This document shows, in pieces, positions 1 through 8,191 of a DNA stretch of 64,000 nt. How positions within the stretch are numbered: the first letter of the stretch is position 1; each line of letters opens with the position of its first letter. Origin of the DNA: Halomontanus rarus (GTDB lineage Archaea; Halobacteriota; Halobacteria; Halobacteriales; Natrialbaceae); contig NZ_CP071597.1 in the NCBI RefSeq assembly GCF_017357405.1, positions 3,472,001 through 3,536,000 of the forward strand. The letters run 5' to 3'. The translations under genes and the position numbers were made by a program. The notes beneath the pieces were generated by a model. It had not been told where the DNA came from, made no database searches, and saw only the letters and a list, made by a program, of their open reading frames with translations.

Positions 1-95
1 AGCGTCACCTCGAGGCCGCGGGTCGCCAGATCGCGGGCGATACCGCAGCCGGTCGAGCCGCCGCCGAGGACGAGGACCTCCGTGTCGTGTGCCAT
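1..95 (-). CDS. glpA: GlpA, anaerobic glycerol-3-phosphate dehydrogenase subunit A (N-terminal part only)
   Basis: Only the first 31 codons lie in the window; the gene runs off the left edge. The start ATG is at 95-93 on the minus strand. The visible protein is a Rossmann FAD-binding N-terminus with a GGGSTGCG loop followed by IARDLATRG, which fits the FAD subunit of glycerol-3-phosphate dehydrogenase. It is divergent from glpK, the expected partner: glycerol is phosphorylated by GlpK and then oxidised by GlpABC. An AT-rich TATA-like element (TTTAC, about 126-131, read on the minus strand) lies about 30 bases upstream of the start, consistent with a leaderless transcript. The family call rests on the dinucleotide-binding loop plus context, so another FAD oxidoreductase cannot be fully excluded. 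Confidence 0.8.
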   Translation of the reverse strand, partial: MAHDTEVLVLGGGSTGCGIARDLATRGLEVT

Positions 96-236
96 TCCGT
101 TATCCGGAGTGACGGGAGCGCGGACCTTTACGCTGTCGTCGGGGATCGTATCGTTTTCCCGCCATCATCCGGCGTCCAGCAGACGACCACATCGTCACCA
201 ACGCTTATGGCGGTTTTTGCAGTAGTAGGGACCGAT

Positions 237-1829
237 ATGGTCGCCAGCGAAGACCGTTCGTCAGCGAGGAGAGCGGGTGAGACCGTGACCGATCCCACCT
301 ACGTCGGCGCGATCGACCAGGGGACGACTGGCACCCGCTTCATGGTCTTCGACCACGACGGACAGGTCGTCTCGAGCGCCTACGAAACGCACGAACAGAT
401 CTACCCCGAACCCGGATGGGTCGAACACGATCCGGTCGAGATCTGGGAGAACACGAAATCGGTGATCGCGACGGCGCTCGCCGAGGGCGACGTCGACCCG
501 ACCCAGCTCGAGGCCATCGGCGTCACCAACCAGCGCGAGACGACGGTATTGTGGGACGCTGCCTCGGGAACGCCGGTCTACAACGCCATCGTCTGGCAGG
601 ACCGGCGGACGACCGACCGCGTCGAGGAACTCGAGGCCGACGGACTCGACGAGTTCATCCGCGAGAAGACGGGGCTTCAGCCCGACGCCTACTTCGCGGC
701 GACGAAAGCCGAGTGGCTGCTCGACAACGCGGACCCGATCAAACTCGAGCGCAGCCGGCCGGACGACGTCCGGACCCGCGCCGAGAAGGGGGAGATCCTG
801 TTCGGGACGATCGACAGCTGGCTGATCTACAACCTCACCGGCGAGCACGTCACGGAGGTCACCAACGCCTCGCGGACGATGCTGTACGACATCCACGACC
901 TCGAGTGGGACGAGGACCTGCTCGCGGAGTTCTCGATTCCGCGAGCGATGCTTCCGGAGGTGCGTCCCTCGAGCGACGAGGCGACCTACGGGAGCACCGA
1001 TCCCGACGGCTTCCTCGGCGCCGAGGTCCCCGTCGCGGGCGCACTCGGCGACCAGCAGGCCGCACTCTTCGGTCAGGCGTGTTTCGACCCCGGGAGCGCG
1101 AAGAACACGTACGGGACCGGGAGCTTCGTCCTGTTGAACACCGGTGAGGAGGCCGTCGAGAGCGACCACGGCCTCCTGACGACGATCGGCTTCCAGCGTT
1201 CCGGTGAACCCGTTCGATACGCCCTCGAGGGCTCGATCTTCGTCACCGGCGCGGCGATCGAGTGGCTCGAGGACGTGACGCTGATCGACGACCCCGCCGA
1301 GACGGAGGCGCTCGCCCGCAGCGTCGACTCGACGGACGGCGTCTACGTGGTGCCGGCCTTCACGGGTCTGGGCGCACCGCACTGGGATCAGCGCGCCCGC
1401 GGGACCATCGTCGGGATGACCCGCGGCACGCGCCGAGAGCACATCGTCCGGGCGACCCTCGAGGCGATCGCCTACCAGACCAGAGACGTCGCCGAGGCGA
1501 TGGAGGCCGATTCGGGAATCGAGATCAGCAGTTTGAGAGTCGACGGCGGCGCGGTGAAGAACAACTTCCTGTGTCAACTGCAGTCGGATATTCTCGGCAG
1601 CGAGATCGTCCGTCCGGAGGTCGACGAGACCACCGCGCTCGGCTCGGCCTACGCTGCTGGGCTGGCCGTGGGGTACTGGGACGACCTCGGGGAGTTACGG
1701 GCGAACTGGCAGGTGGATCGGGAGTTCGAACCCGAGATGGACGCCGACCGAGCGGATCGGAAGTACGACCGGTGGGCCGAGGCCGTCGAGTGTTCGCTCG
1801 GGTGGGCTCGAGACGACGAGGCGTGAGGC
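237..1829 (+). CDS. glpK: Glycerol kinase
   Basis: GlpK transfers the ATP phosphate to glycerol to give sn-glycerol-3-phosphate, the entry step of haloarchaeal glycerol use. It is a cytoplasmic FGGY-family kinase of about 529 residues. The N-terminal phosphate-binding motif DQGTTGT is near residues 27-33. The second domain holds GALGDQQAALFGQ and the NTYGTGSF segment, and the C-terminal half has the family signature around GLGAPHWD. The reading frame stays open upstream to base 87, but ATG 237 is preferred because a TATA-like CTTATG (204-209) lies about 28 bases upstream, fitting a leaderless start. GTG 285 is a shorter alternative. It is divergent from glpA across 141 bases, so the two probably share regulatory DNA. 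Length and motifs are normal for the family. Confidence 0.95.
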
Positions 1830-1944
1830 GAGGCGAACGCCGGGCTCGAGAGGTGTTATCGCGAGGAGAAAGGGAGAAAGCCGCGCCGGCCGCGATTCGA
1901 ACGTAGTCGTAGTCGTTTAGGACGCCGGGACCGAACCCGCGGAC

Positions 1945-2646
1945 ATGACCGCCACCGCCAGCGACGACCCGCCCCTGATCCTCGACATCGACGGCACGCT
2001 CACCCGCCCCGAGGGCTGGGGGATCGACCCTCGGATCTTCGACCCGCTCCACGAGTGGGACGCCCCCGTGGTCGTCGCCACCGGGAAGGCCTTCCCCTAT
2101 CCGATCGCCCTCTGTCACTTTCTGGCGATTCCCGAACTCGTCGTCGCCGAAAACGGCGGCGTCGTCTACACCGGCGACGACGTCACCTACACCGCCGACC
2201 GAGCGGCCGCCCAGAACGTCATCGAGGAGTATCGCGCCGCGGGGTACGGTCCCGGCTGGGGGGCCGACGACACCGTCAACCGCTGGCGGGAGACCGAGAT
2301 CGCCGTCAACCTCGAGCAACCTCTCGGACCGCTCGAGGAAACCGCCGTCGAGTACGGTCTCGAGGTGATCGACACGGGCTACGCCTACCACCTGAAAGAC
2401 CCGACGGTGAACAAGGGCCAGGGCGTGCTGGCGATGGCCGAAGCGGTCGGCATCGACCTCAGGGCGGCCGTCGCGGTGGGCGACTCGATCAACGACGTCT
2501 CCACGTTCGAGGTCGTCGGGAGCAGTTTCGCGGTCGCCAACGCCGACGACGCGGCGAAAGACGCTGCAGACGAGGTGCTCGAGGAGGCCCACGCCGACGG
2601 GACGCTGGCGGTTCTCGAGCGGGTTCGGGGTCGGTCTCGAGACTGA
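1945..2646 (+). CDS. Archaeal-type phosphoglycolate phosphatase (HAD superfamily)
   Basis: A 233-residue HAD hydrolase that probably removes phosphate from 2-phosphoglycolate. Motif I is DIDGT at residues 14-18 with the nucleophile and acid aspartates, motif III is the lysine in VNKGQG, and motif IV is GDSINDVSTF near the C-terminus. The cap region between motifs I and III is of the Cof-like C2 type typical of archaeal phosphoglycolate phosphatases. The ATG at 1945 has a TTTAGG TATA-like element about 29 bases upstream and little room for a leader. It stands alone downstream of glpK with a 115-base gap. Substrate specificity within this HAD group (phosphoglycolate versus sucrose- or mannosyl-phosphates) is inferred from overall resemblance. 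Confidence 0.85.
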   Translation: MTATASDDPPLILDIDGTLTRPEGWGIDPRIFDPLHEWDAPVVVATGKAFPYPIALCHFLAIPELVVAENGGVVYTGDDVTYTADRAAAQNVIEEYRAAGYGPGWGADDTVNRWRETEIAVNLEQPLGPLEETAVEYGLEVIDTGYAYHLKDPTVNKGQGVLAMAEAVGIDLRAAVAVGDSINDVSTFEVVGSSFAVANADDAAKDAADEVLEEAHADGTLAVLERVRGRSRD

Positions 2647-2709
2647 CATCGAGAACAGTGACGACGGTCGTCGGACGACGTTCGAACCGAGGTGGTGCCC
2701 GGCCAGACG

Positions 2710-2979
2710 CTACGCTCGAGAGACGAACTCGAACTCGGTCTCTGTCCCGATCGCCGACCCTCCCTCGACGCGTTCGACCCGGAGATCGACGTCCTCGGTT
2801 GTGCCGCAGCCGCAACTGACGAACTCCGACCACTCGTCGCCGACGGCAACGCGACCACCTCTCGCTTTCCGAAGATAGCCGCGATAGCTCGGCGTCGTCA
2901 GTTCTCGCTGTACGCGCTCGGTCACGGGCCGATACGAAACCGTAACCGCCGATGCAGTGGCGTCGTCGTCGGTCGTCAT
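2710..2979 (-). CDS. Hypothetical protein, 89 residues
   Basis: A small acidic protein I do not recognise. It has haloarchaeal amino-acid composition and third-position GC bias. A CGC motif (a CxC pair) sits around residues 55-58, and there is no signal peptide or membrane segment. It is convergent with the phosphoglycolate phosphatase gene upstream and points away from the beta-propeller lipoprotein. The CxC could bind metal or be redox active, but a single pair is weak evidence. The gene is probably real because the frame is open with natural codon usage and opposite frames show only arginine-rich shadow translations. Confidence 0.55.
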   Translation of the reverse strand: MTTDDDATASAVTVSYRPVTERVQRELTTPSYRGYLRKARGGRVAVGDEWSEFVSCGCGTTEDVDLRVERVEGGSAIGTETEFEFVSRA

Positions 2980-3094
2980 ACCGAACCTACGAACGCGGGT
3001 GGAAAACGTGTTTTGCCGATCGAACTCGACACGGACGATCGATCGTTGCCGACCGATCCTCGAAGGTGGCCGTCGACGTCGAGTTTGTGTGCGA

Positions 3095-4348
3095 TCAGCC
3101 GCAGTAGCAGTTGCCTTCGGGACAGAACGTCGCCTCCTGATCGCCGACGTCGACGCCGAGACTGGCCAGCGAACTTCGGATACGCTGGGCGGTATCCGTC
3201 TCCGGACGAACCGTTCCGCCGACGGCTCCCGTCGGCGATTCGCCCGTGTCGATCGTCGTCACGACCTCGCGCCGGGCGCGGTCGATAACGGCGACGCGGT
3301 TCGCGGTCTGGACCGGAACGTACAGTTTCTCTCGGTTCGGTCCCCAGGCGCCCGAGATCGCCGTCCCGCCGACGTCGAGTACCCGATCGACCGACCGGTC
3401 CTCGAGGTCGATCACCGTCACCGCCTCCGCACCGGGGGTGAAGAGGTACGCCGCCTCGGCGTCTGGATCGATCTCGCTGGTGATCGGCATCGCCGGGAGG
3501 CCGTCGTCGCGAGTGATCCGCTCGAGTTCGGTCGGGGTTTCGGGATCGGAAACGTCCCAGATGCTCTCCGATCCCGCTCGCGGAACGTCCGGGTCCGATC
3601 CGAGTTCGCCCTCGCCGTTCTCGACGAGCAGCAGATCACCGTCGAAGCTCGCGGTGGCCATGAACGGCAGCACGCGTCCGTCACCCGCGGGTTCGCCGAC
3701 GTCGATCTCCGCGACGGTTTCGAACGGGTCGACGCTGACGACCCGGAGCGTTTCGTCCGCGATCTCGGGGACGTAGGCGTACTCGCCGTTCGAATCGACG
3801 GTCACGTCGCACGGGCCGGTGTAACCGGTTTCGATCTCACCCGTCACGTCGCCAAACGCGTCGCTCTCCGGGTCGGCGTCGACGCGGACGATGACGTGGT
3901 CGTCCGGGTCGTCGGCGTCGGGATCCAGCGTCGTCGTTCCCCCCGCGGCGACCACCAGGTGTTGCCCGTCCGGCGACAGGTTCGGATAGTTCGGTCCGAA
4001 TCCGGTCTCCACTGCGGTGACCTCCTCGAGCGTCCGCTGGTCGAACGCTCTGACGCCGCCGGAGACGTTGAGCCAGAGAACGTCGTACTCGGAGTTAGCA
4101 CCCGTGCCGTACTGGTTGGCCGGAAACGACGCGGTCGTGTCGATGAAGACGGTTTCGATCAGTTCGTCGGCCTCGGCGTCGACGATACTGAGCGTTCGAT
4201 CGCCGTTGTTGAAGACGTACACCGTCGGGGCGCGTTCGCCGGCCCCGTCGGCGTCGCTCCCGAGACAGCCCGTCAGCGCCGCTCCGCTCGCGACGGCCGA
4301 CGACTGCAGCACGCGTCGGCGATCGATCCCGCGTTCGAACGGATCCAT
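3095..4348 (-). CDS. Exported YVTN-type beta-propeller lipoprotein
   Basis: A 417-residue secreted protein. The N-terminus has a Tat-type motif (DRRRVLQSS) followed by a hydrophobic stretch and a lipobox LTGC, so the mature protein is expected to be lipid-anchored on the outer face of the membrane. The body carries repeated blades of the form VYVFNNGDRTLSIVDAEAD and VAVIDRARREVVTTIDTG, typical of YVTN/40-residue beta-propellers. The frame is open further upstream, but ATG 4348 is chosen because it places the twin arginine about nine residues in. The extreme C-terminus is unusual: a short Cys-rich tail (CPEGNCYCG) that the propeller does not need. It might bind metal or form disulphides. Partners and substrate are unknown. 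Confidence 0.85.
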   Translation of the reverse strand: MDPFERGIDRRRVLQSSAVASGAALTGCLGSDADGAGERAPTVYVFNNGDRTLSIVDAEADELIETVFIDTTASFPANQYGTGANSEYDVLWLNVSGGVRAFDQRTLEEVTAVETGFGPNYPNLSPDGQHLVVAAGGTTTLDPDADDPDDHVIVRVDADPESDAFGDVTGEIETGYTGPCDVTVDSNGEYAYVPEIADETLRVVSVDPFETVAEIDVGEPAGDGRVLPFMATASFDGDLLLVENGEGELGSDPDVPRAGSESIWDVSDPETPTELERITRDDGLPAMPITSEIDPDAEAAYLFTPGAEAVTVIDLEDRSVDRVLDVGGTAISGAWGPNREKLYVPVQTANRVAVIDRARREVVTTIDTGESPTGAVGGTVRPETDTAQRIRSSLASLGVDVGDQEATFCPEGNCYCG

Positions 4349-4526
4349 TCGCGTCGACCCGGCCTTTGGCCGATCAGCCGTCGACCGTCGCTTCTGCCGG
4401 TCCATACACTCACTTGGGCAGATGACGAGAAAGCTCTCGGGGTGTCCTCGTTGGGATCCATCCTCCTCACGAGACGGCACATCGCACCCGCCGACCGCCG
4501 TCGTCTCGGGAACGGTATCCCGACCG

Positions 4527-5210
4527 TCAGGCCTCGAGTTCGTCGGCCACCTCGTGAACGCTCTCGACGGTCAGATCCGGATCGACCTCGTAGGGTCCCC
4601 AGAGCGTATCCTGTCGGTCGATCCAGACGCCCTGCATACCGGCGTGGATCGCCCCCGGGACGTCCCACCAGCCCGCGCCGACGAAGGCGATTTCTTCGGG
4701 CTGGGTACCGATCCGGTCGGCGGCGTGGCGGTACAGGTCGGATTCGGGTTTGAACCGCTCGACCTCGTCGGCGCTCACCGTCTCCGCGACGAGGTCGTCG
4801 AGGTCGGCGTGTTCGACCAGCGACTCGAGCATCGCCTCGTTACCGTTCGAGACGACGTAGCAGTCGTAGCCCGCGTCCCGCAATCGTTCCATCCCGCCGT
4901 GGACGTCGTCGAAGACCGGCAGTTCGTGGTACGTCGAGAGGATTTCCTCGCGTTCGTCCTCGGCAACGTCGACGCCGGCCGTCTCGAGCGCGTATCGAAG
5001 CGCGCGGCGGTTCAGGTCGTAGAACGAATCGTACTCCTCGATCGCGTTGGCGACCATCGCGTACGACAGCGATCGCTCTCGCCAGACGGTCGCGACGAGG
5101 TCGGGCCGGTCGACGTGGGCCGCGAGAGGCTCTGTGACGGCGGTGACGTCGACGAGGGTGCCGTAGGAGTCGAACGCGATCGCCTCGACCGCGTCGGGAT
5201 CGAAGGACAT
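4527..5210 (-). CDS. Haloacid dehalogenase type II family hydrolase
   Basis: A 227-residue HAD protein. Motif I is FDSYGTLVD with the nucleophile Asp near residue 14, motif II is the serine in VVSNGNEAML, motif III is the lysine of ERFKPES, and motif IV is VGAGWWDVPGA. The last of these resembles the WDVxGA signature of L-2-haloacid dehalogenases rather than a phosphatase-type DD motif. ATG 5210 is chosen because translation upstream of it is not HAD-like. It lies between the beta-propeller gene and a gene-poor stretch. Many haloarchaea carry such genes with no demonstrated dehalogenation, so the real substrate may be a phosphate ester. Confidence 0.85.
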   Translation of the reverse strand: MSFDPDAVEAIAFDSYGTLVDVTAVTEPLAAHVDRPDLVATVWRERSLSYAMVANAIEEYDSFYDLNRRALRYALETAGVDVAEDEREEILSTYHELPVFDDVHGGMERLRDAGYDCYVVSNGNEAMLESLVEHADLDDLVAETVSADEVERFKPESDLYRHAADRIGTQPEEIAFVGAGWWDVPGAIHAGMQGVWIDRQDTLWGPYEVDPDLTVESVHEVADELEA

Positions 5211-5664
5211 GGCATCTGTCTTCCCCGCGAGAATGGAAATAGCTTGGCCTGAAGCAAACCGGCGGCTGACGAGCGAAACCGGAACGAACACGACGGCGTC
5301 TCCCGGATTATCGGACTGAACCGCGTCCGTACTCGTACCCCTCTGCCCACAGACGTTCCCGGCATCCACCACGCGAACACCTCGCCGAGTGGCTGGAGGA
5401 CCGGCGCGACGAAATCGAAGCCGGGGTTCCGGATCTGTCGTCGGGATGGATTCTCGAGGAAAGATTTCCAGTGGACCATACGATAGTTGGCTCGACCGGT
5501 CGTCGGTATCTACTCCAAACAGGTCTGGTGGTTTGTTTATTTGAATGAGTCACGCGTGGGTTGTGTTCATCTCTCAACGCTATCATCAGCAAGTGTGAAC
5601 CGGGCTCACCACTACTCCGTTCGTCACTCAGAACGCTTTTCCTTCGACCGGCCAAGGAGAACGT
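5211..5664. other. 454-base stretch with no convincing intact gene; possible short coding remnant
   Basis: No gene of normal length fits here. On the plus strand, about 5375-5548 reads as a plausible C-terminal fragment: it starts EHLAEWLEDRRDEIEAG, continues in the same frame to a TGA at 5546-5548, and has the amphipathic, acidic character of a haloarchaeal protein, but no start or promoter. It may be a decayed gene end or chance. The last 40 bases hold the upstream region of the small membrane protein that starts at 5665. Confidence 0.25.
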
Positions 5665-6036
5665 ATGGTATCGGTGACGTCGACCGCGGTCGCTACTCTC
5701 GGGGTCCCCGCTGTCGCCGCCCTGTTCGCGATCGTCTACTGGGACGCGCAGCGAATCGAGATGGCCCGGCCGCGGCTCTGGGCGGCGATCGCGTCGGGAA
5801 CCGCTGCGTTCGGGCTGGGGCTGTACCTGTTCGTTCCGAGCGCACCCATGCCGGGCGTGATCATGACCGCGAACACCGGATCGGTGCTGTACACCTTCGA
5901 GCGCGAGGTCTCGACCGAGGACGACGACCCCGCCGATCCGGGCTGGCTGCCGAACGAACCGACCGGCGACGAAGCGTCACTCGAGTCGACTGTCTCGAGC
6001 GGGGAGTCGTCCGACGCGGGCGAAGAGCGCGTCTGA
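5665..6036 (+). CDS. Small two-helix membrane protein, unknown function
   Basis: A 123-residue protein with two hydrophobic segments (about residues 6-26 and 38-58) separated by a short basic turn, then an acidic Ser/Asp/Glu-rich tail of about 50 residues. The topology suggests a hairpin in the cytoplasmic membrane. No catalytic or binding motif is visible. The start ATG 5665 follows a purine-rich AAGGAGAA that could act as a ribosome binding site. The next gene is 110 bases downstream on the same strand, and the two could share a transcript. I do not recognise a family. Confidence 0.6.
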   Translation: MVSVTSTAVATLGVPAVAALFAIVYWDAQRIEMARPRLWAAIASGTAAFGLGLYLFVPSAPMPGVIMTANTGSVLYTFEREVSTEDDDPADPGWLPNEPTGDEASLESTVSSGESSDAGEERV

Positions 6037-6146
6037 GTGATCTCGCGTCGTCGCGTCATCGAACGTTGTCCCGCCGTCGAGTGTCGTCGCGTCGCCCCGA
6101 GTCGATGGGAGAAAGTCCCATACCCGCGTCGGCCGTAGAGGGACCC

Positions 6147-6605
6147 ATGACACTCGACGTCGAGATACCCGAGCCGCCGACGATTCGCGCCCCGCAGGAT
6201 CCGGGCGATTACGACGCCGTCAAGGAGCCGGAGGACTGGACGGGCGACACCACCCCCCGCGAGGCGCTCGCCGAGTTCTTGCGGGAGGGGGCGTGGGCGG
6301 ACGCGTTCGACGAGTGGCGCGAGCAGACGTACGTGGGAGAGGAGGAGTTCCGGCTCGTACTCGATCTGGGATTGATCGACGAGTTCGACTTCTACTGGAA
6401 CCCGTCCGCGGCGGACGTCGGCTACCGCGCGCCGACGCTCCCGGAATCGGGGACCCTCTCGGCGTCCGACGAGACGCTCGAGGAGGTCGACGCCGAGGGG
6501 ATCGAGGAGGAACTCGACGAACTCGGGCGGACCGTCAGCGAGGTGCTCGAAAACCGGTACATCGATCGGAGCGGCGAGGAGTTCGGATTCTTCGCCGATC
6601 GCTGA
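6147..6605 (+). CDS. Conserved-looking acidic hypothetical protein, 152 residues
   Basis: A soluble, strongly acidic protein with no signal peptide or membrane segment. It has a proline-rich N-terminus (IPEPPTIRAPQDPGDYDAV), a central helical section with repeated Trp/Asp/Glu, and a C-terminal helix ending GEEFGFFADR. The frame is open far upstream, but ATG 6147 is chosen because upstream translation is arginine-rich and shadow-like. It sits 108 bases before taw1 on the same strand. I do not recognise the family and see no active-site signature. Confidence 0.7.
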   Translation: MTLDVEIPEPPTIRAPQDPGDYDAVKEPEDWTGDTTPREALAEFLREGAWADAFDEWREQTYVGEEEFRLVLDLGLIDEFDFYWNPSAADVGYRAPTLPESGTLSASDETLEEVDAEGIEEELDELGRTVSEVLENRYIDRSGEEFGFFADR

Positions 6606-6713
6606 GTCGCGATTCTGCCGAGAGGACGCGGGGCAAAGACGGTGCCGAGACGGAACGGAAATACGCTCGACACCACACGTCTTTTGTCCGCCCCCGTCCA
6701 AGCGGGGGGCAAC

Positions 6714-7754
6714 ATGAGCAACTCCGCCGATTCCGGTGCCGGACCGGGTACCGACGCCGAACGGGACGACGGGGACGGCGACGGCGGCTCGAGCCCGGCG
6801 CAGGTCTCGAGTCCGAACTATCACAGCGAGAACCACACGGCGGCCCAGACCTGCGGCTGGACGGCTAACGCCCTCCGCGGCGAGGGAAAGTGTTACAAGA
6901 ATATCTACTACGGGATCGAGTCCCACCGCTGCATCCAGATGACGCCCGTCGTGCGGTGTAACGAGCGCTGTGTCTTCTGTTGGCGCGATCACAACGGTCA
7001 CGCCTACGAGATGGACGACGTCGAGTGGGACGATCCCGAGGCGGTCGTCGACGCCTCGATTTCCCTCCAGAAGAAGCTCCTCTCGGGATTCGGCGGCAAC
7101 GAGGAGGTTCCCCGTGAGGTGTTCGACCAGTCGATGGAACCCCGCCACGTCGCTATCTCGCTGGACGGCGAACCGACGCTCTATCCCTACCTGCCGGAAC
7201 TCATCGAGGCCTTCCACGACCGGGACATCACCACCTTCCTCGTCTCGAACGGGACCCACCCTGACGTGATCCGAGAGTGCGACCCCACGCAACTGTACGT
7301 CAGCGTCGACGCCCCCGAGCGCTACACCTTCGATCAGGTCGTCAAGGCCATGGAAGACGACGCCTGGGAGCGACTCGTCGAGACGATGGACGTCCTCGCC
7401 GAGAAAGAGGAGACCCGAACGGTCCTGCGGACGACGCTCGTGAAGGGCGAGAACATGCGCGATCCGGACTGGTACGCCGCATTCTACCAGCGAGCCGACC
7501 CCGACTTCGTCGAACTCAAGGCGTACATGCACATCGGCCACTCTCGGGGCCGGCTCGATCGGTCGTCGATGCCCGACCACGAGGAGGTCGTCGCGTTCGC
7601 CGAGGAGATTCAGGAGCACATGCCCGAACACACCGAACTCAAGGGCGTCCCGGCCTCCCGCGTCGCCTTGCTCTCGAGGACCAAAGACACCTGGGTCCCC
7701 AAACTCAAGAAGGACAGCGACTTCTGGGCGCGTGATCCGGTCACCGGCGACTGA
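6714..7754 (+). CDS. taw1: 4-demethylwyosine synthase Taw1 (TYW1), radical SAM
   Basis: Taw1 condenses N1-methylguanosine-37 of tRNA-Phe with pyruvate carbons to form the tricyclic base 4-demethylwyosine. The 346-residue protein has the radical SAM cluster motif CNERCVFC (Cys82, 86, 89). Three further cysteines (47, 60, 73) are spaced by 13 and 13, the same spacing as the second 4Fe-4S cluster ligands known in archaeal TYW1. The SLDGEPTLYPYL and ELKAYMHIGHSRG segments are family-typical. The first 30 residues are an acidic low-complexity haloarchaeal extension. ATG 6714 follows a G-rich stretch that can serve as a ribosome binding site. A remnant of another gene begins directly after its stop codon. 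Confidence 0.95.
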   Translation: MSNSADSGAGPGTDAERDDGDGDGGSSPAQVSSPNYHSENHTAAQTCGWTANALRGEGKCYKNIYYGIESHRCIQMTPVVRCNERCVFCWRDHNGHAYEMDDVEWDDPEAVVDASISLQKKLLSGFGGNEEVPREVFDQSMEPRHVAISLDGEPTLYPYLPELIEAFHDRDITTFLVSNGTHPDVIRECDPTQLYVSVDAPERYTFDQVVKAMEDDAWERLVETMDVLAEKEETRTVLRTTLVKGENMRDPDWYAAFYQRADPDFVELKAYMHIGHSRGRLDRSSMPDHEEVVAFAEEIQEHMPEHTELKGVPASRVALLSRTKDTWVPKLKKDSDFWARDPVTGD

Positions 7755-8027
7755 GCGCGAGCGATCTGAATCTCCACGTCTACGGTGTGGCGAATTCGGT
7801 CCCCGACGACCTTTTGAACCGTTCACGGCGGCGACGATCACGACTTTCGAGCGGGCTGGTTCGTCGTGTTTCGTCCCCCGAGAGACGCGGAGAACGGCGA
7901 CGACAGTGAGACGAACGCTGCCGCTCTCCTCGCAGTCGAGACGGAATCACGAATCTGGGATGGGTTCTGGACCGAGGATCCGGAACGCGTCGCACGGATC
8001 GACGAGTACATCGAGATTGCCCTGTGA
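7755..8027 (+). pseudogene. C-terminal remnant of a DICT-like sensory-domain protein with a frameshift
   Basis: Directly after the taw1 stop codon the frame reads LSASDLNLHVYGVANS and then VPDDLLN. At about 7815-7818 coding potential moves to another frame that reads TVHGGDDHDFRAGWFVVF and continues through [19 protein letters not shown] and [12 protein letters not shown] to a TGA at 8025-8027. Joined, the two halves look like the last 85-90 residues of a haloarchaeal DICT sensory-domain protein, whose family end has the GFWT-DP pattern. Removing one A from the TTGAACC run would restore the frame. There is no start and no N-terminal half, so this is a truncated, frameshifted remnant. The family name rests on pattern memory and is moderately sure. 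Confidence 0.55.
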
Positions 8028-8136
8028 CCGACACAGCCGCCCGACGTGCTCGCGCTCTCTCCGACCGGTGGCTTTTTCCACCTGCTCACGGACGTTGTAG
8101 TACGCGATCTGGACCGTCGGCGCACTATAACAATTC

Positions 8137-8150
8137 TGGTACGCGTACCA
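8137..8150. promoter_or_regulatory. Perfect 14-bp palindrome TGGTACGCGTACCA, candidate RbkR operator
   Basis: TGGTACGCGTACCA is a perfect dyad at 8137-8150, just upstream of the TATA-like CTTATA (8162-8167) of rbkR. A winged-helix dimer could cover it and block or help transcription factor B/TBP recruitment. Because the downstream gene encodes a riboflavin kinase fused to an HTH domain, a family known to regulate riboflavin genes in archaea, autoregulation through this site is a reasonable inference. Confidence 0.6.
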
Positions 8151-8191
8151 TATTCGGCATGCTTATACGTCACCCGGTCGAACCGTCGGCT

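Noticed and set aside
261..1577. Long minus-strand frame opposite glpK
   Set aside because: High-GC haloarchaeal genes leave open opposite frames rich in Arg/Asp/Val; glpK on the plus strand has clear kinase motifs.
5736..7841. 701-residue minus-strand frame opposite taw1 and its upstream gene
   Set aside because: It covers real plus-strand genes, has shadow composition and no recognisable domains.
8067..8082. GGTGG-CTTTTT-CCACC hairpin after the DICT remnant
   Set aside because: Could be an old terminator, but the stem is only 5 bp and the T run is in the loop, so no terminator was called.
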